Shown one piece after another: positions 29,521 to 40,756 of a stretch of DNA of 64,000 nt. The position numbers were made by a program, and so were the translations under genes. Below the pieces are notes generated by a model. It was not told the origin of the DNA. It made no database searches and saw only the letters and a program-made list of their open reading frames with translations. Source of the DNA: Anisakis pegreffii (Eukaryota > Nematoda > Chromadorea > Rhabditida > Anisakidae); the NCBI GenBank assembly GCA_035041965.1, contig JAPYMA010001199.1:1-64000 (forward strand), written 5' to 3'. Position 1 is the first letter of the stretch; every line of letters begins with the position of its first letter.

Positions 29521-32500
29521 AACTAGGTGCACACGCATCTTCAACAAATTGCTCATTAAACACTTCTCCGAACATCACTGGAAAAATTGAATTCTCATTG
29601 ATTGTTCAGTCTCTCCTATAGTTCCGTCTCTACACTTTCAGAAAACTCCTATACTCTAGATTGGTATCCTCCTATAAAGTTGCCGTTTTCATCCGGCTTC
29701 CCAAGATGAACAATACTCAATTATTCATGCTGCCTTACTACAAGAGATCACTCATATTCATAGTTGTCATATACAACATCTCTAGACATATTGTTCATGA
29801 GTACCAATTTGCATCCCCTTCAAGAGAGTCTCCGTTGATTGTCATTATCATCAGTCAATTATTCATTACTCAATTCATTCCCATTTACATTTTCATCTCT
29901 CCTTTATCGTGCAATCAATCCCAAATAAAATAACAAACAAAGCAATCTTGGGCCTATAATAGCAATAAGAACAAGAGCTAAGCGAAATCTATGCATCCAA
30001 CCCCTAACTCTTAGTTCAACTAACAAAGATAAGATGACTGAATGGCTATCGTCACTCAATTAGCACCATCATTGATTTTGCCTGGCCAATTGACTAGCAC
30101 TCACATTTTTAGCCACGGCCAATAGCCAAAGTCGTCTTCTTCATGCGATATGCGCACTGTGCTCTTCATAATCCTAATGGATTCAGCCTAACACACAAAA
30201 TGTTTTCTTAACCAAAACAAAATTCACACGATAACTGCTGCTGACTAATGCCTATTGAATAAATGAATAAACAGATGAGTGCATTATCTCATCCATGCTT
30301 CTGTGACTTATGCATACGTTTAAAGCTAACTCATCATAGCCAACCACTTCAACACTTGGCATATGCGAAGTTTTACCACCTCTTGTCCCGTATTGATGAA
30401 AAACAAAGATTTCTTAAGAGTTAGAAACACACTCTCTGAGGTTCATTACATTGCGTCCAGAACTTTTTAAACTCAACCTTCAATTGATTTCATCGTTGAG
30501 AGAGAGGAGTAGTTGAGCAAGAATTCATGACATCACTGCAATAGATCAATCCGTAAACCAAACAATGCGTTTGATAGTCATTTCGTGCTCTTGTTTAAGA
30601 AATTTCGTGCACTTTAAATGCGCTTAAACCTTACAATTAGTGTTTAACACCAATGAGAGCAGCTATCAAGCCGAATGAAAGTGCGATTCATACTGTCTCA
30701 TGATAATTTCATTGTAGCAATCAGTTCAAAACCATTTTTTATCGAGCACTTGCACGTTAGAGTCATACCAATCTCCTACGATACAAAATAATTCATTATA
30801 TCAATTGAATGATCCGCAAACAAACCATAATCACACGTGGCGAAAGGATTAGAATGAATATCTGCGTGACGTTTTTTGTTTTCAATCTGAGGATAGACAC
30901 TTATAACATATCCATTCCAGTTGTTGTGGTCGGGAATCTGGATTCGAGGAATGTGGAGAGGGAACACCGAAACAGTGACGCAGTACGATAAAACGCCCAA
31001 ATTTTCCATATGTTAATGAATTCCGCCTAAATGCTTTCTTTTTTTCTGTCACGAATGCTTCCACTTTGCTCTAATAAGAAGATTTTCGCTATGCGCTGTT
31101 CGTAAATCTCAAAATGAAGTGAATTCCACTCCATTCGTATTCATTACGTTAATTAGGATGATTCTGACGCCTACGTAAGATACGAACTCCGTGTTAAATT
31201 CTCGTCAGTTTGAACGGTTGCAGTTCTCAGAAAAGAATCGTCAACAAATTCTTCGCGCAAGATTAACTTGTTCGCTAATATTGGTAATTTTCATGCGAAT
31301 GGTTGATTAAGTCATCTTCATTTCAATATTTTCAAGTGATAATCCATAAAGCCATCTGTCCGGCTTAAGCAATCCTCCAACAGCAATGACAGTTTACCGG
31401 AGAAAACTACGACAAAGAGGCATTTCAGATTCACTCTAATTGCATTGATGATGATGCAATTCATTTGAATTTATTCGCTTTTCTGTCGCATCACTACTCG
31501 GCTATTTTTAAACGAATAACAGCACAAATGTGCCTTTCACTCGCTGCCACAGACTATTCATTTGCTGCCGAATTTTCGGTTTGGAGAAAATATTATAAGT
31601 GGCTAAATAGTAGAGCCAAATTACGACTACCAGATCAACGTGTTCAATTTCTTTCTTGAAGTGTCTTCTTTATCAGCTCTTCCACGGAACCAGCAAGGTC
31701 TCGTAGGTGAGAATCTGAGTTGAGCTGGTTCCATCTCTATAGCTTGAGCCTCCAAATTGACAGCTTATGAATACTCTGACCAAAATTCTCACCCATCAAA
31801 CGTTGCTGCCTACGTCTTCTCTTGATCGATTTTAGCAGCATAAAAGCTATCCTACAGTAGATCTATAATACATGCAGTGAGTTGTGATCAATAGTTATTG
31901 TTATGTTTAGGTAGTATGTAAATATACCTAAATGAACGAGCAATTGAAAAGATAAATGAATAACTGAATAAATACAAATTTATGCTCGATATGTATTATG
32001 AGTCTATGCATATTCTCAACTGAAAGCTCCAATATTTATACGAGCGCATAGCATAGAACAGGCAGTGCTCATTTGTGTATCTAAGCGCTCAATTCAGTCG
32101 ATGTGCAACGAAAGAATCAATGCGTAACGGAACGATCTCGTATTAACCTACCTACCCATTGGCCATACCATCTGCAAATTTGTCGAAGGGAACAGAGCTT
32201 ATTCACGTTTTTGATACGAATACCTGATGCGATGTATTTACGGAAGGTCCTCGATTCGATCCCTTTTCCAAATGTTAACGAAATAGTTTTCACGTCGCAT
32301 ATTCATAATATCAGAAGGTAGTGATTCCGCATAGCACAGTATGCAATTGCTCGTAATTGGTATCCTTGCGAATGAATGACTCGTAAACTATCAACAAGTT
32401 ATACATGCTCGTCATACAATGACCAAACTCAACTAACGACCAAATTCAACAGCGTAATCATGTCCCTGATCATCATTATTGCAGATGCGTCATAAAGTGA

Positions 32501-33945
32501 TCATGCATCGCAATTGATCATAAAACCATAATCCACAAGTTTGAAGACTATTTTACAACTTAATTTCAATCTACTGAAACTAACCTCATCTCGTTCACGT
32601 TGGAATATACGATCTACTCTACTTTTTGGCTTTTGCTAAATATTTGCGAAATGAGATTTATAAAATTTGACTATCAAATGATGCAAATGAATGAATCACT
32701 CTAGTTTATGGGATCCTTTCGAAGTCTATTGTATGTTGACAGCAGTCATAAAATAAAAATTCAGTATAATAGCATTTGTTTTCGGCAGTAATTGCATTCA
32801 TTTTTATATTCATAGCTGTTGTCACTAATAGTTCAAACGCACTTTCGGCTGATAGTTCAAAAGGCACAAATGCAATCATCGTATGCAAATGAATTTCAAT
32901 ATTTAGGTCTTTTAGGGTTCCAATTGAACAGTTTGATAGGCTGCTTTTCAATGAACAAACGATTTTGCACTCAATTAGCAAGCAACGATTATCGACGAAT
33001 GATCGTTTAAAATTTTGATCATTTATCCACTAGACAAGTTGAATTCGACAGTTATATCTCCAATTATTTCAATCGTTCTCTCAGAGGCTATCGCACGCTT
33101 CCTAAAATCCAAATCACCTCAGTAAAATATCTTTTTTGTCATCATTCTAACCTGACGAATATCTTGTTAACTTCTGAGATCATCAGTTCCATTGAAGTGA
33201 CCATAACCATTCTCATTCAAACCATGAAATTCTTCTGTCTCAATTTTCTGGTCATCCGGATGCGTTCCCTCATGTACGCACGAATGAAGTCCTTTGCTCA
33301 AGGTCAAAAACATTCCTCAATGTCCTCATGAACGGATACATTCTAATTCAACAAAACGTCAAAATTTGTCACTCCAATTGGATGAGATTATTATCATTTT
33401 TGGATTCTTCATCAATATGACAGTTAATGAAATTCAACAATGTCCTCATTCCACTTCTTCTAATCAAATCAAATTTGTGAGTTTTCATCGAATCGAACGA
33501 TTCACAAAATCTCCACAGGTGGCAGGTCATTCGGTCAGGAATAGGTGTAGAGAGAGGAGATCAACTGGAGGAATGAATCAGAGTTCATTGCGAGACGCTA
33601 TCCCTTACTATTCAATATCCCTCAGACAAATCACCTTCAGAACATAAATATTTTTCTTGTGATGATTGATACTCAATTTAAGAGTGACAAGAATTTTGAT
33701 TGATGGTGATTTAATGTCATAAACTGTTCGTCGTGTCGCTAATTATTCATGACATTTTTTGTGAGTCTGTTAAGAATATTGAAACATTTAGGAGAAATTT
33801 AAATCGTGGAGATTGAAACATTAACGCCAAAAACTTCAGAATTTTTTTCACAATCAGTGTATCAGCAGAATACACAACCGTAGCTGCATATTCTACCTTT
33901 AAGCTAAAAAAAGCAAGAAAATTCACCTCGTTCGCAAAGAATGCT

Positions 33946-34478
33946 TGTCTCGTTTGCACTTTGAATGTGTCTCGTTTGCACTTTACATGCTTACGATTCA
34001 TAATTGCATCTGAGATAGATTACATACTAATGATCATATTTGGTGTTCTCACGTATCACCTTTATTCTTCTCGTTGGTTCAAAACGTCTCTAATGCTCCA
34101 AATATAATCATACTACGTGCATCAGTACTCTCGTTCAACTCCGAACTTCCAACCTCCCCTATCAGCTACTCATCTCCCTTACAATATTGCTGCTGCATTT
34201 ATAACAAATTTTCTTGGAATGACCGGAAATGATTTGCTTATTCGATAGCAGGATTCGGTTCAATGTCATCACACACAATAATATCTAATATCTAATTGTT
34301 AGAGTAAACGAAACGTTGTCTGATAACCCTATCTCAAGTATTGTTTCGTAACGACAATATAATAATGTTTGTTAGAAGTTGACGAGTGCAGAACGTTTGT
34401 TGGTGCAGTTGATAGATGTACACTCGACGTCTATCCTCATAGATATACGGTATTGACGTTGTGTCTCGTTTGCACTTT
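33946..34478. repeat. Three copies of a 17-bp motif
   Basis: TGTCTCGTTTGCACTTT occurs exactly at 33946-33962, 33968-33984 and 34462-34478, all in the same orientation. The first two are spaced by 22 bp. No gene is seen nearby. Confidence 0.75.
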
Positions 34479-36569
34479 TGGAATAATAATAATAATAGTA
34501 ATTGCAGTAGGATGCTATGAAGAAGAACAAATCAACTAAATAAAGATGCACTTTGCATTGCCTCAGCGGCTTGATAGTACCATCCTCCATACAACAATCT
34601 CTAAAACGCACGTAACCACAAAAAATTCCATCATCAATATGCGATGCTATGCGATTGTGTTGCTGTGAATATTTCAAAACCGGTTCATTTCATATGCAGT
34701 GAATGCGCATTCGATTTCGTTCAATAGATAAACGAATGAGTTATAGTTGTCATATTTCTTCACTAATTGCCTATACAATATGACAATTCAATATCACTTT
34801 AGAGCACCGCATGAATATGATTACTGACTAACAAATCTATCGTTTGAACAGGAATATTCGGTTACTGTTGCGAAACATACAAGCGTCAGGCTCCAGTTGC
34901 CCGATCCAGAAGCAAATGCTACAATATATTCAGCAAATTTTACTACTCCAGAACTGAGCAATTGAGAACATAAGTGACTTATAGGAACAATATCAGTGAT
35001 ATAGTAGGCAGTTCTATTTGACCGAATACTCAAATAACATTTGCTGTAATTGCAAGACCAAAAATGAAACAGAAATAACTAATTACGATCTTCTTAATAC
35101 ATTAGTCTAACAGGTCAAAAACGAACAATCGCATAAGCAACGTATTTATTTGGATAATATCCCTCCAGTTTTGAGTCATTTGAAGACTTCTAGTGGTAAT
35201 TCGAGGAATCAGTTAGTTGATTAAGAAAACATCAATGGAGTTTATATGAGCAGTCCATGAGTTAGTAATTGTAAGAGTACCGATAATATCGCAGCTGCGA
35301 ATGGTGCTGCTAATCACTAAAAAATATTGATCCTAAGTGATCGGATGAAATCATCGACACAATAATATAAATCAGAATGAAGATAGGTACAAGCAGCGCA
35401 GCCTCACGCTTAACATTGAAGCCATATTTAAGAATGTTTATAGGAAGAACACCATGACTGTCGAAAGTCTACCAATGATGGCATGACGAAACATGAGATA
35501 GAACCCAAGCAAGCAAAATCCACTCTATTAGTACTGAATTAGCACCTCGTACATTGACACAGTCATTTTAGTCATGCGCAATGCTCAACGAATCAACGAA
35601 TCATATAAAGACGCATACATAAATATCAAGATATAAGGCAGCATAATAGCATGAACAAACAAACTCTTCAGTAATACTTTATGAAAATACAAATCTCACA
35701 AAACTCTATTGTACAAATGCAGACACTAAGGAAGTGGATCATTAGACAGACAGTTCACTATGACGAGCAACTTCGCATTACTGAAGAATATTCATCGTAC
35801 AGTTGCAACATTTATAGGTATCCATCCACTTAAGCTGATACTGAATCAGTGTACCTGGGCACTGAGGTATCCTATTATTCATCATTGTGATCATTTATTT
35901 ACCTCTTTGATCTCCTACCAAAAAAGCTTTTAATCGTATTATGCGAACGGAAAGGAGGCATTTCATACCAGTCTTGAAATTATTCATTATAGAATTCCTC
36001 ACCGTTATACCTAAGCTGTGTCATTTTCACATTCATATTCTGAACATAATTCTGTAACTTTATGATCGTTCCATATGATATACGTCTATTCGAACATATC
36101 ATATCAGTTCTCCAGAATAATTGAGATCTTCAATTCTTAAGGCTATGGAAATTGTTGTGACTTTATTGATGTTTTGATTCCAAATTAAGCGATAATACCT
36201 GTGTCGCTCAGTGATAACAATATACAACCGATTCCGCCACAATCTCGGTCATTTTCGATCAGAATTGATGAAGGTGATCAAGATTATTCATTAAATTTGA
36301 TCGCATAACTGGGACGAAATTAAGCTCACTCTATTAGCTTACATGAATCAGTGTCAATCATTTCAGTTCAATTGCATCAACTGCTTTTTGATGGCTCATG
36401 GAGAATTGCGTAGTAATAGACAGTAAACAAGAAACAATGCAGTAACAAATATCACATGATCGATCCTTTGATTTGTTGAAAAAACCGAAGAAAAAAGATA
36501 TCCACATGAAATCATTTAGGGCATTCACATTCATTCTAGATCATCAAATCATAGGTTCACAGTCAGTTG

Positions 36570-36920
36570 CATAGAGTAAAACAGGTGCGGGAGGCGGGGC
36601 TGGAGTTAGTGAGAAAATTGTTCGATGAGGGGAGAACGCAATACGATAGGATACGATGCGATAATGAACGAATCCATCCAACGGTAGAGGACCAAGCCGC
36701 AGCACAGCAGCATGGCTGCAGTCACGGCAATGCCCAACAATACAGTGTGGTGGTTGTTTGGTTGGTAGATTCGTGTTTGGAATGAGTGTCTTATGGACGG
36801 GCGGACGGATGGGACTGCGACGAGAGTATTTTCGGTTTCATAAGTATCTTAGGGGGATCATCCGTTGCTTAGCCGAGCGCATTTTCGCAGTCGGTGAGCT
36901 CGATTAGCCCTCAGTAAACC
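36570..36920. promoter_or_regulatory. GC-richer island, possible promoter or 5' exon
   Basis: This segment is clearly less AT-rich than its surroundings and has G-rich runs such as GGGAGGCGGGGCTGG. It holds a 72-codon plus-strand frame (36567-36785) and a donor-like CAGTCG/GTGAGC near 36894. It lies about 4 kb upstream of the first Otx gene. It may be a promoter, an enhancer or a 5' exon; none is proven. Confidence 0.3.
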
Positions 36921-38293
36921 ATCAGGATTAGGCAAGGATTGATGAAGGTTTTAGCAACCAACCAGCCTATCGTCTGTTGCCTACTGCAAAAATCTCAAAA
37001 ATCGACAGAGAACGTTCCGAAATATTGTTGTTCTTCATTAAAGCGTTCAAATGTATGACCAACTCTAAATCATTTCACACTTTCCTCGCGTTATTTCCAT
37101 CAATCATATCACCATTCATGCTCTACGCTATCACCTATACTATGTATTCATTCATATTGTCTACCATATCATTCCATGAACTCTTTGGTCATCATGCTCA
37201 TGTCCTTCTGTGGAATCGATTCGATACGCTTCATGCCGTATATTTCGCAATTTTCACCAGCATGCATTCTCGATTTATTCCCTATTGATGTGACATCATT
37301 TCATAACGCATTTTAATTAAATTCAAATTATTGCAACTGATTTGACGTTCGGATGAATCACCCTATCTCTTGAGCCGTCAGTTGATGACGGTGATGATTA
37401 CAATCTCATTTTAAGGGAACTGGGTCGTTCTGATGGGAGAATTTTATCCATGATATTACAATAATTTTCATGAGCCTTTGTTAGCAGGACCAGCATTTCT
37501 TGAAAGCGTGGATCGCCTTCTTTTTGCAGAACCCTTTTAAATGTCAAACTTTCCAGCTTTCAACTGGACTCACAATACCAATACGAAGCTGTTGATGAAC
37601 TATCATGTTTTTGATGTGTTTAGAAAAGATTATCAGTCATAATATTCATAAAGTACTCTATTTACATTAATCGTCAAATTGTTTTCTATTATTGTGTGCG
37701 ACGACATCTTCACAATGTTTTGTTTGATGGACACACCGAACGGATTTACAAGCTTTCAAGTGCGGTTACTTTTAGCGCATACCGTCAAAAGAGTTGTTAA
37801 TCCGCCTGTCGAGAGTCTATGCTATGCGGTTTTCATCTTTAGTTGTATAGCGATTAGTTTGATGCTGAGGCCAAACCATCTTTGATGCACACCGCGCATC
37901 TATGCATAGTTGCATTCCTTTGCCATATTTGTATTATTTCCACCACTCTGTTGACAATAGTTTAGCAACATTCATGCATACACTCACCATATCTACTATA
38001 GATATTATGCACTCTACAGCATTCGATCTGAGCACTCAATCGGAATATAATGTTGTGCAGCTTAGAAAAACTCTTGACAGTTGTATCATGAGTGTGTTCA
38101 ATTCAGTAGATGTGATGATACTTACGATAGCAACAATTATAGTAATGAATAGTAATAATTCACAGTGATATCATTAATAATGGTAAAATCAGTAGTAATA
38201 TCATTAATGAGTGATGATGAACGTGGAATATGTTCAGCAATATGTTCAATAGATTCAATGAATTAATTCAAAATTCATTCCGATACCTCAGTA

Positions 38294-38332
38294 TAATCCG
38301 TAATAATCATTCACAGCGACGATTCCTAATCC
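38294..38332 (+). promoter_or_regulatory. Paired TAATCC sites, candidate Otx-binding cluster
   Basis: Two exact TAATCC cores lie 33 bp apart in the same orientation, about 2.4 kb upstream of the first Otx coding exon. Lysine-50 homeodomains of the Otx/bicoid class prefer TAATCC, so autoregulation is possible. Single TAATCC sites occur by chance; the pairing and position are the only support. Confidence 0.3.
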
Positions 38333-38814
38333 AGAGCATTCATGTTCAATTAACTTGATTGTGATTCATTTTGTTGTCAGTTCTCTGACTCTTCAAATGA
38401 TGCAAAAAAATTGTGTCATTCTGACATTATTTTGTTCAGTTTAAGATAACACTGATTGTGAATTGAATACTGATTTTGAAACTTCTTGACGAAGTATTCG
38501 AAATCCCATCTTAGGTTATTAATAGTTCGTATTCACTAGTTCAAGGAAACCACATGAATAGAAGTCCTCTCCATCACCACATAACACATCTTCGCAAAGC
38601 GCTCCCTTGATTTATTTTCTGTGGAACAATTAATAACGAAAAATCTGCTAGTCATAGGTCAGTTTGTTGCCATTTTGCTCATAAACATTTCCTTGAATTC
38701 TTTGATCACTACTTGAAAATTTCAATTTCTGTTAACACGTCAAACCAAAATATGAATTTTGATCATGTTTTTGAGATTTTATCACTTCTCAAATCTAAAA
38801 AAACATTCAAAAGT

Positions 38815-38884
38815 AATAAAGTAATCAAACATGCTTGGTAGGAGAAGCTCCTACTTATTACATTATTACTTTGATTACTTTATT
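38815..38884. repeat. Nested inverted repeat
   Basis: The outer arms are 15 bp and perfect (AATAAAGTAATCAAA at 38815-38829, its reverse complement at 38870-38884). Inside them is a second hairpin, GTAGGAG-AAG-CTCCTAC at 38838-38854. The whole could fold into a stem with an internal stem-loop, or be a decayed miniature inverted-repeat element. Confidence 0.75.
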
Positions 38885-39279
38885 GATGGTTTATCAGCGT
38901 CAACATACATATATTGACATATTTGTTCAAGCATTTCCGGCCGAAAACACGACACTAAAACTTGTCAACCCTCTTATCAGTTATGAAAATGTCATTATTT
39001 GTAATCATCATCGAACGATTTCTTTGACAGGTTTCAGGTTTTTCACTCAGATTACCAGCTATTCTCTCTCTGTTGTTCTTTATCAATTTGTTCTGCAAAA
39101 TATGTTTCTCAATGAAATTCCTCGTTGTTCGCAATCCACTTCATCATTCAATGTCAGCTAGAAAGATTCTTGGTTAATAGTTTTTTGAAACGAAATCCCG
39201 TTTTCGAACATTTACGCAATTTAGCCAGTCAGAATAAATAAATGTGTGATGCGTAATGTAATGGAAATCTGACTGCTGT

Positions 39280-39600
39280 GTGCAGCTGATTGGGCGGTGC
39301 GTTTAGATAAGGCGTGACCAATGTGTGTCCCGATTGGCTGATTCACTTAAGCGTTATTCACGGGCGACTATGAATGCATTTTGTCAGATGCTTTAGAGAA
39401 TGGCGAATGCGGAGGGTGCATACAGATAGATGAACGCAGACACGGATACAGTATTTGAAATGATTTGAGTTGGCAAGGAATTTGACAAGAAAATTTTGGA
39501 AAAGAGACTTGCAAACGCATTGGTTCGTAGCGAGATGCTGCTGCCGTTGCTGGTCGAACTGAGCCGGCCGGGCGCAACGCGACAGCTCACAAAACGTCCA
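39280..39600 (+). promoter_or_regulatory. Candidate promoter with three CCAAT boxes
   Basis: Three CCAAT boxes lie within 49 bp (ATTGG at 39289-39293 and 39333-39337, CCAAT at 39318-39322), in DNA that is less AT-rich than its surroundings, followed by a GC-rich patch at 39535-39600. The first Otx coding exon starts about 1.2 kb further on behind a TTTCAG acceptor, so this could be the promoter with the intervening DNA as outron or 5' intron. NF-Y binding to clustered CCAAT boxes is general knowledge; its use here is inferred. Confidence 0.35.
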
Positions 39601-40740
39601 TATCTGATATATTATATGAATACGACGACCACTCTCCTCTTTCACCGAACAAACAGACTATCTACCGTAATCAGCTTGCCTCACTCTAACACTCTTAGCC
39701 ATGTTGAATAAGTTGTTGAAATGTCGCGTTTAGGCGTTTCATTATGTTTTATTGCCAATAGAAGATGTATCATATAGTGCAATGAACGCATAATATTTGC
39801 AAGAATTCATAATATTAGTTGTTGTGAATGTAAAGTAATGCAAAGTGAGTGAAGCCGATCAGCGTTGTATTTGATTTATTACTTAATATAATATTGTGTG
39901 ATCCCCTCTTTAATCTGTTTAGTGAAAGTTCATTTGAGAAATAAGCAGATTGCGTTATTGTTTGAATAATTGATCGTGTTATGCTAGCATTGCTGCAGTC
40001 GGTGTTGTTATGGCTGGAATGACTGAATGTGCTCAGACACGATTATCTTTTTCAAATGCTCTACCCGAGAGGATCACCTCCGATCATCCCATATTATCAG
40101 AGCCCAAGCCGATTGTCTTCCACAACTTCAACGAATCTTTCCACCCTTCTGTTCACATTCGTTTCGACTTCTACACAAGCTTACTGTTATTATTCCACTT
40201 TCACAAGGGCATTATCATCGAATTACTATCATAATACCGTGTAAATCCAATTACGCTCTTCGGTATTGATGCTAAGCCCATCAACTGTCAATAGCAAGAT
40301 TGCATTGAACAAAATGCAACTGATTCCTTGCAATATTTCGAACAGATTAAACTTTCGAATTTTGTTACAGCAACATTCTGACCTAACTCAACGTTTTCGA
40401 AGGATAATGAAATTCACTGGAATGAGAAAGGCTTGTCGATCAGATAAATGAAACAACGCATGTAAAGTTTCCAACGGCAGGACCATTTTCGTTGAGTTCT
40501 GCCCAATACCTCATTAGTGATGTTGTCGATCAAGGTTTAAGTATGCATGAAGACCGCCACAGTATTCCTTAATAGCTCTGTGTTATAATGTCAATTTGGC
40601 ACTGAATCCATTTCATGCTCTAACCAATTTTACAAATGTATCGTTGAAATCTGCGAGTTTTGTTTCGGGTTAATTCTGTCGTTTCGAAGCATTCGGATCG
40701 TGCTGCTCACATCGAATTCGTCGAATCACATCTAAGTTCA
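39601..40740. other. Presumed outron or 5' intron of the first Otx gene
   Basis: No coding exon is supported. Several overlapping frames at 40010-40270 shadow each other and have no splice support. The stretch ends at the TTTCAG acceptor before the Otx start. Confidence 0.4.
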
Positions 40741-40753
40741 ATTCGAATTTCAG
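40741..40753 (+). other. Splice acceptor three bases upstream of the Otx start
   Basis: ATTCGAATTTCAG is a near-consensus nematode acceptor, and the ATG follows after only TGA. An acceptor so close to an initiator fits spliced-leader trans-splicing; a non-coding first exon with cis-splicing would look the same. Confidence 0.6.
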
Positions 40754-40756
40754 TGA

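Larger units (their letters stand above)
3921..36560. other. Long stretch without a firm gene; possibly distal regulatory DNA
   Basis: About 33 kb separates the globin start from the GC-richer DNA upstream of the Otx genes. Many open frames of 60-120 codons occur on both strands, but at this base composition such lengths are expected by chance and almost none show a domain or a consistent chain of splice sites. Exon-like islands worth noting are listed separately (7.2-7.6, 9.5, 16.9 and 27.2-27.5 kb). Otherwise I see microsatellites, short tandem and inverted repeats and unique AT-rich DNA. No transposase, reverse transcriptase, tRNA or rRNA was recognised. Confidence 0.5.
36921..39240. other. 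Gene-free stretch upstream of the Otx pair
   Basis: No gene is supported here. It contains two TAATCC motifs (38294-38299 and 38327-38332), the preferred core of lysine-50 homeodomains, and a nested inverted repeat at 38815-38884. Open frames are short and have no splice context. Confidence 0.45.

Noticed and set aside
33294..33647. 117-codon plus-strand frame
   Set aside because: The composition is not protein-like, it has no domain or splice partner, and this length is expected by chance in AT-rich DNA of this size.
40010..40270. Three overlapping frames upstream of Otx copy 1
   Set aside because: They shadow one another in all three plus-strand frames, which points to few stop codons by composition rather than coding.
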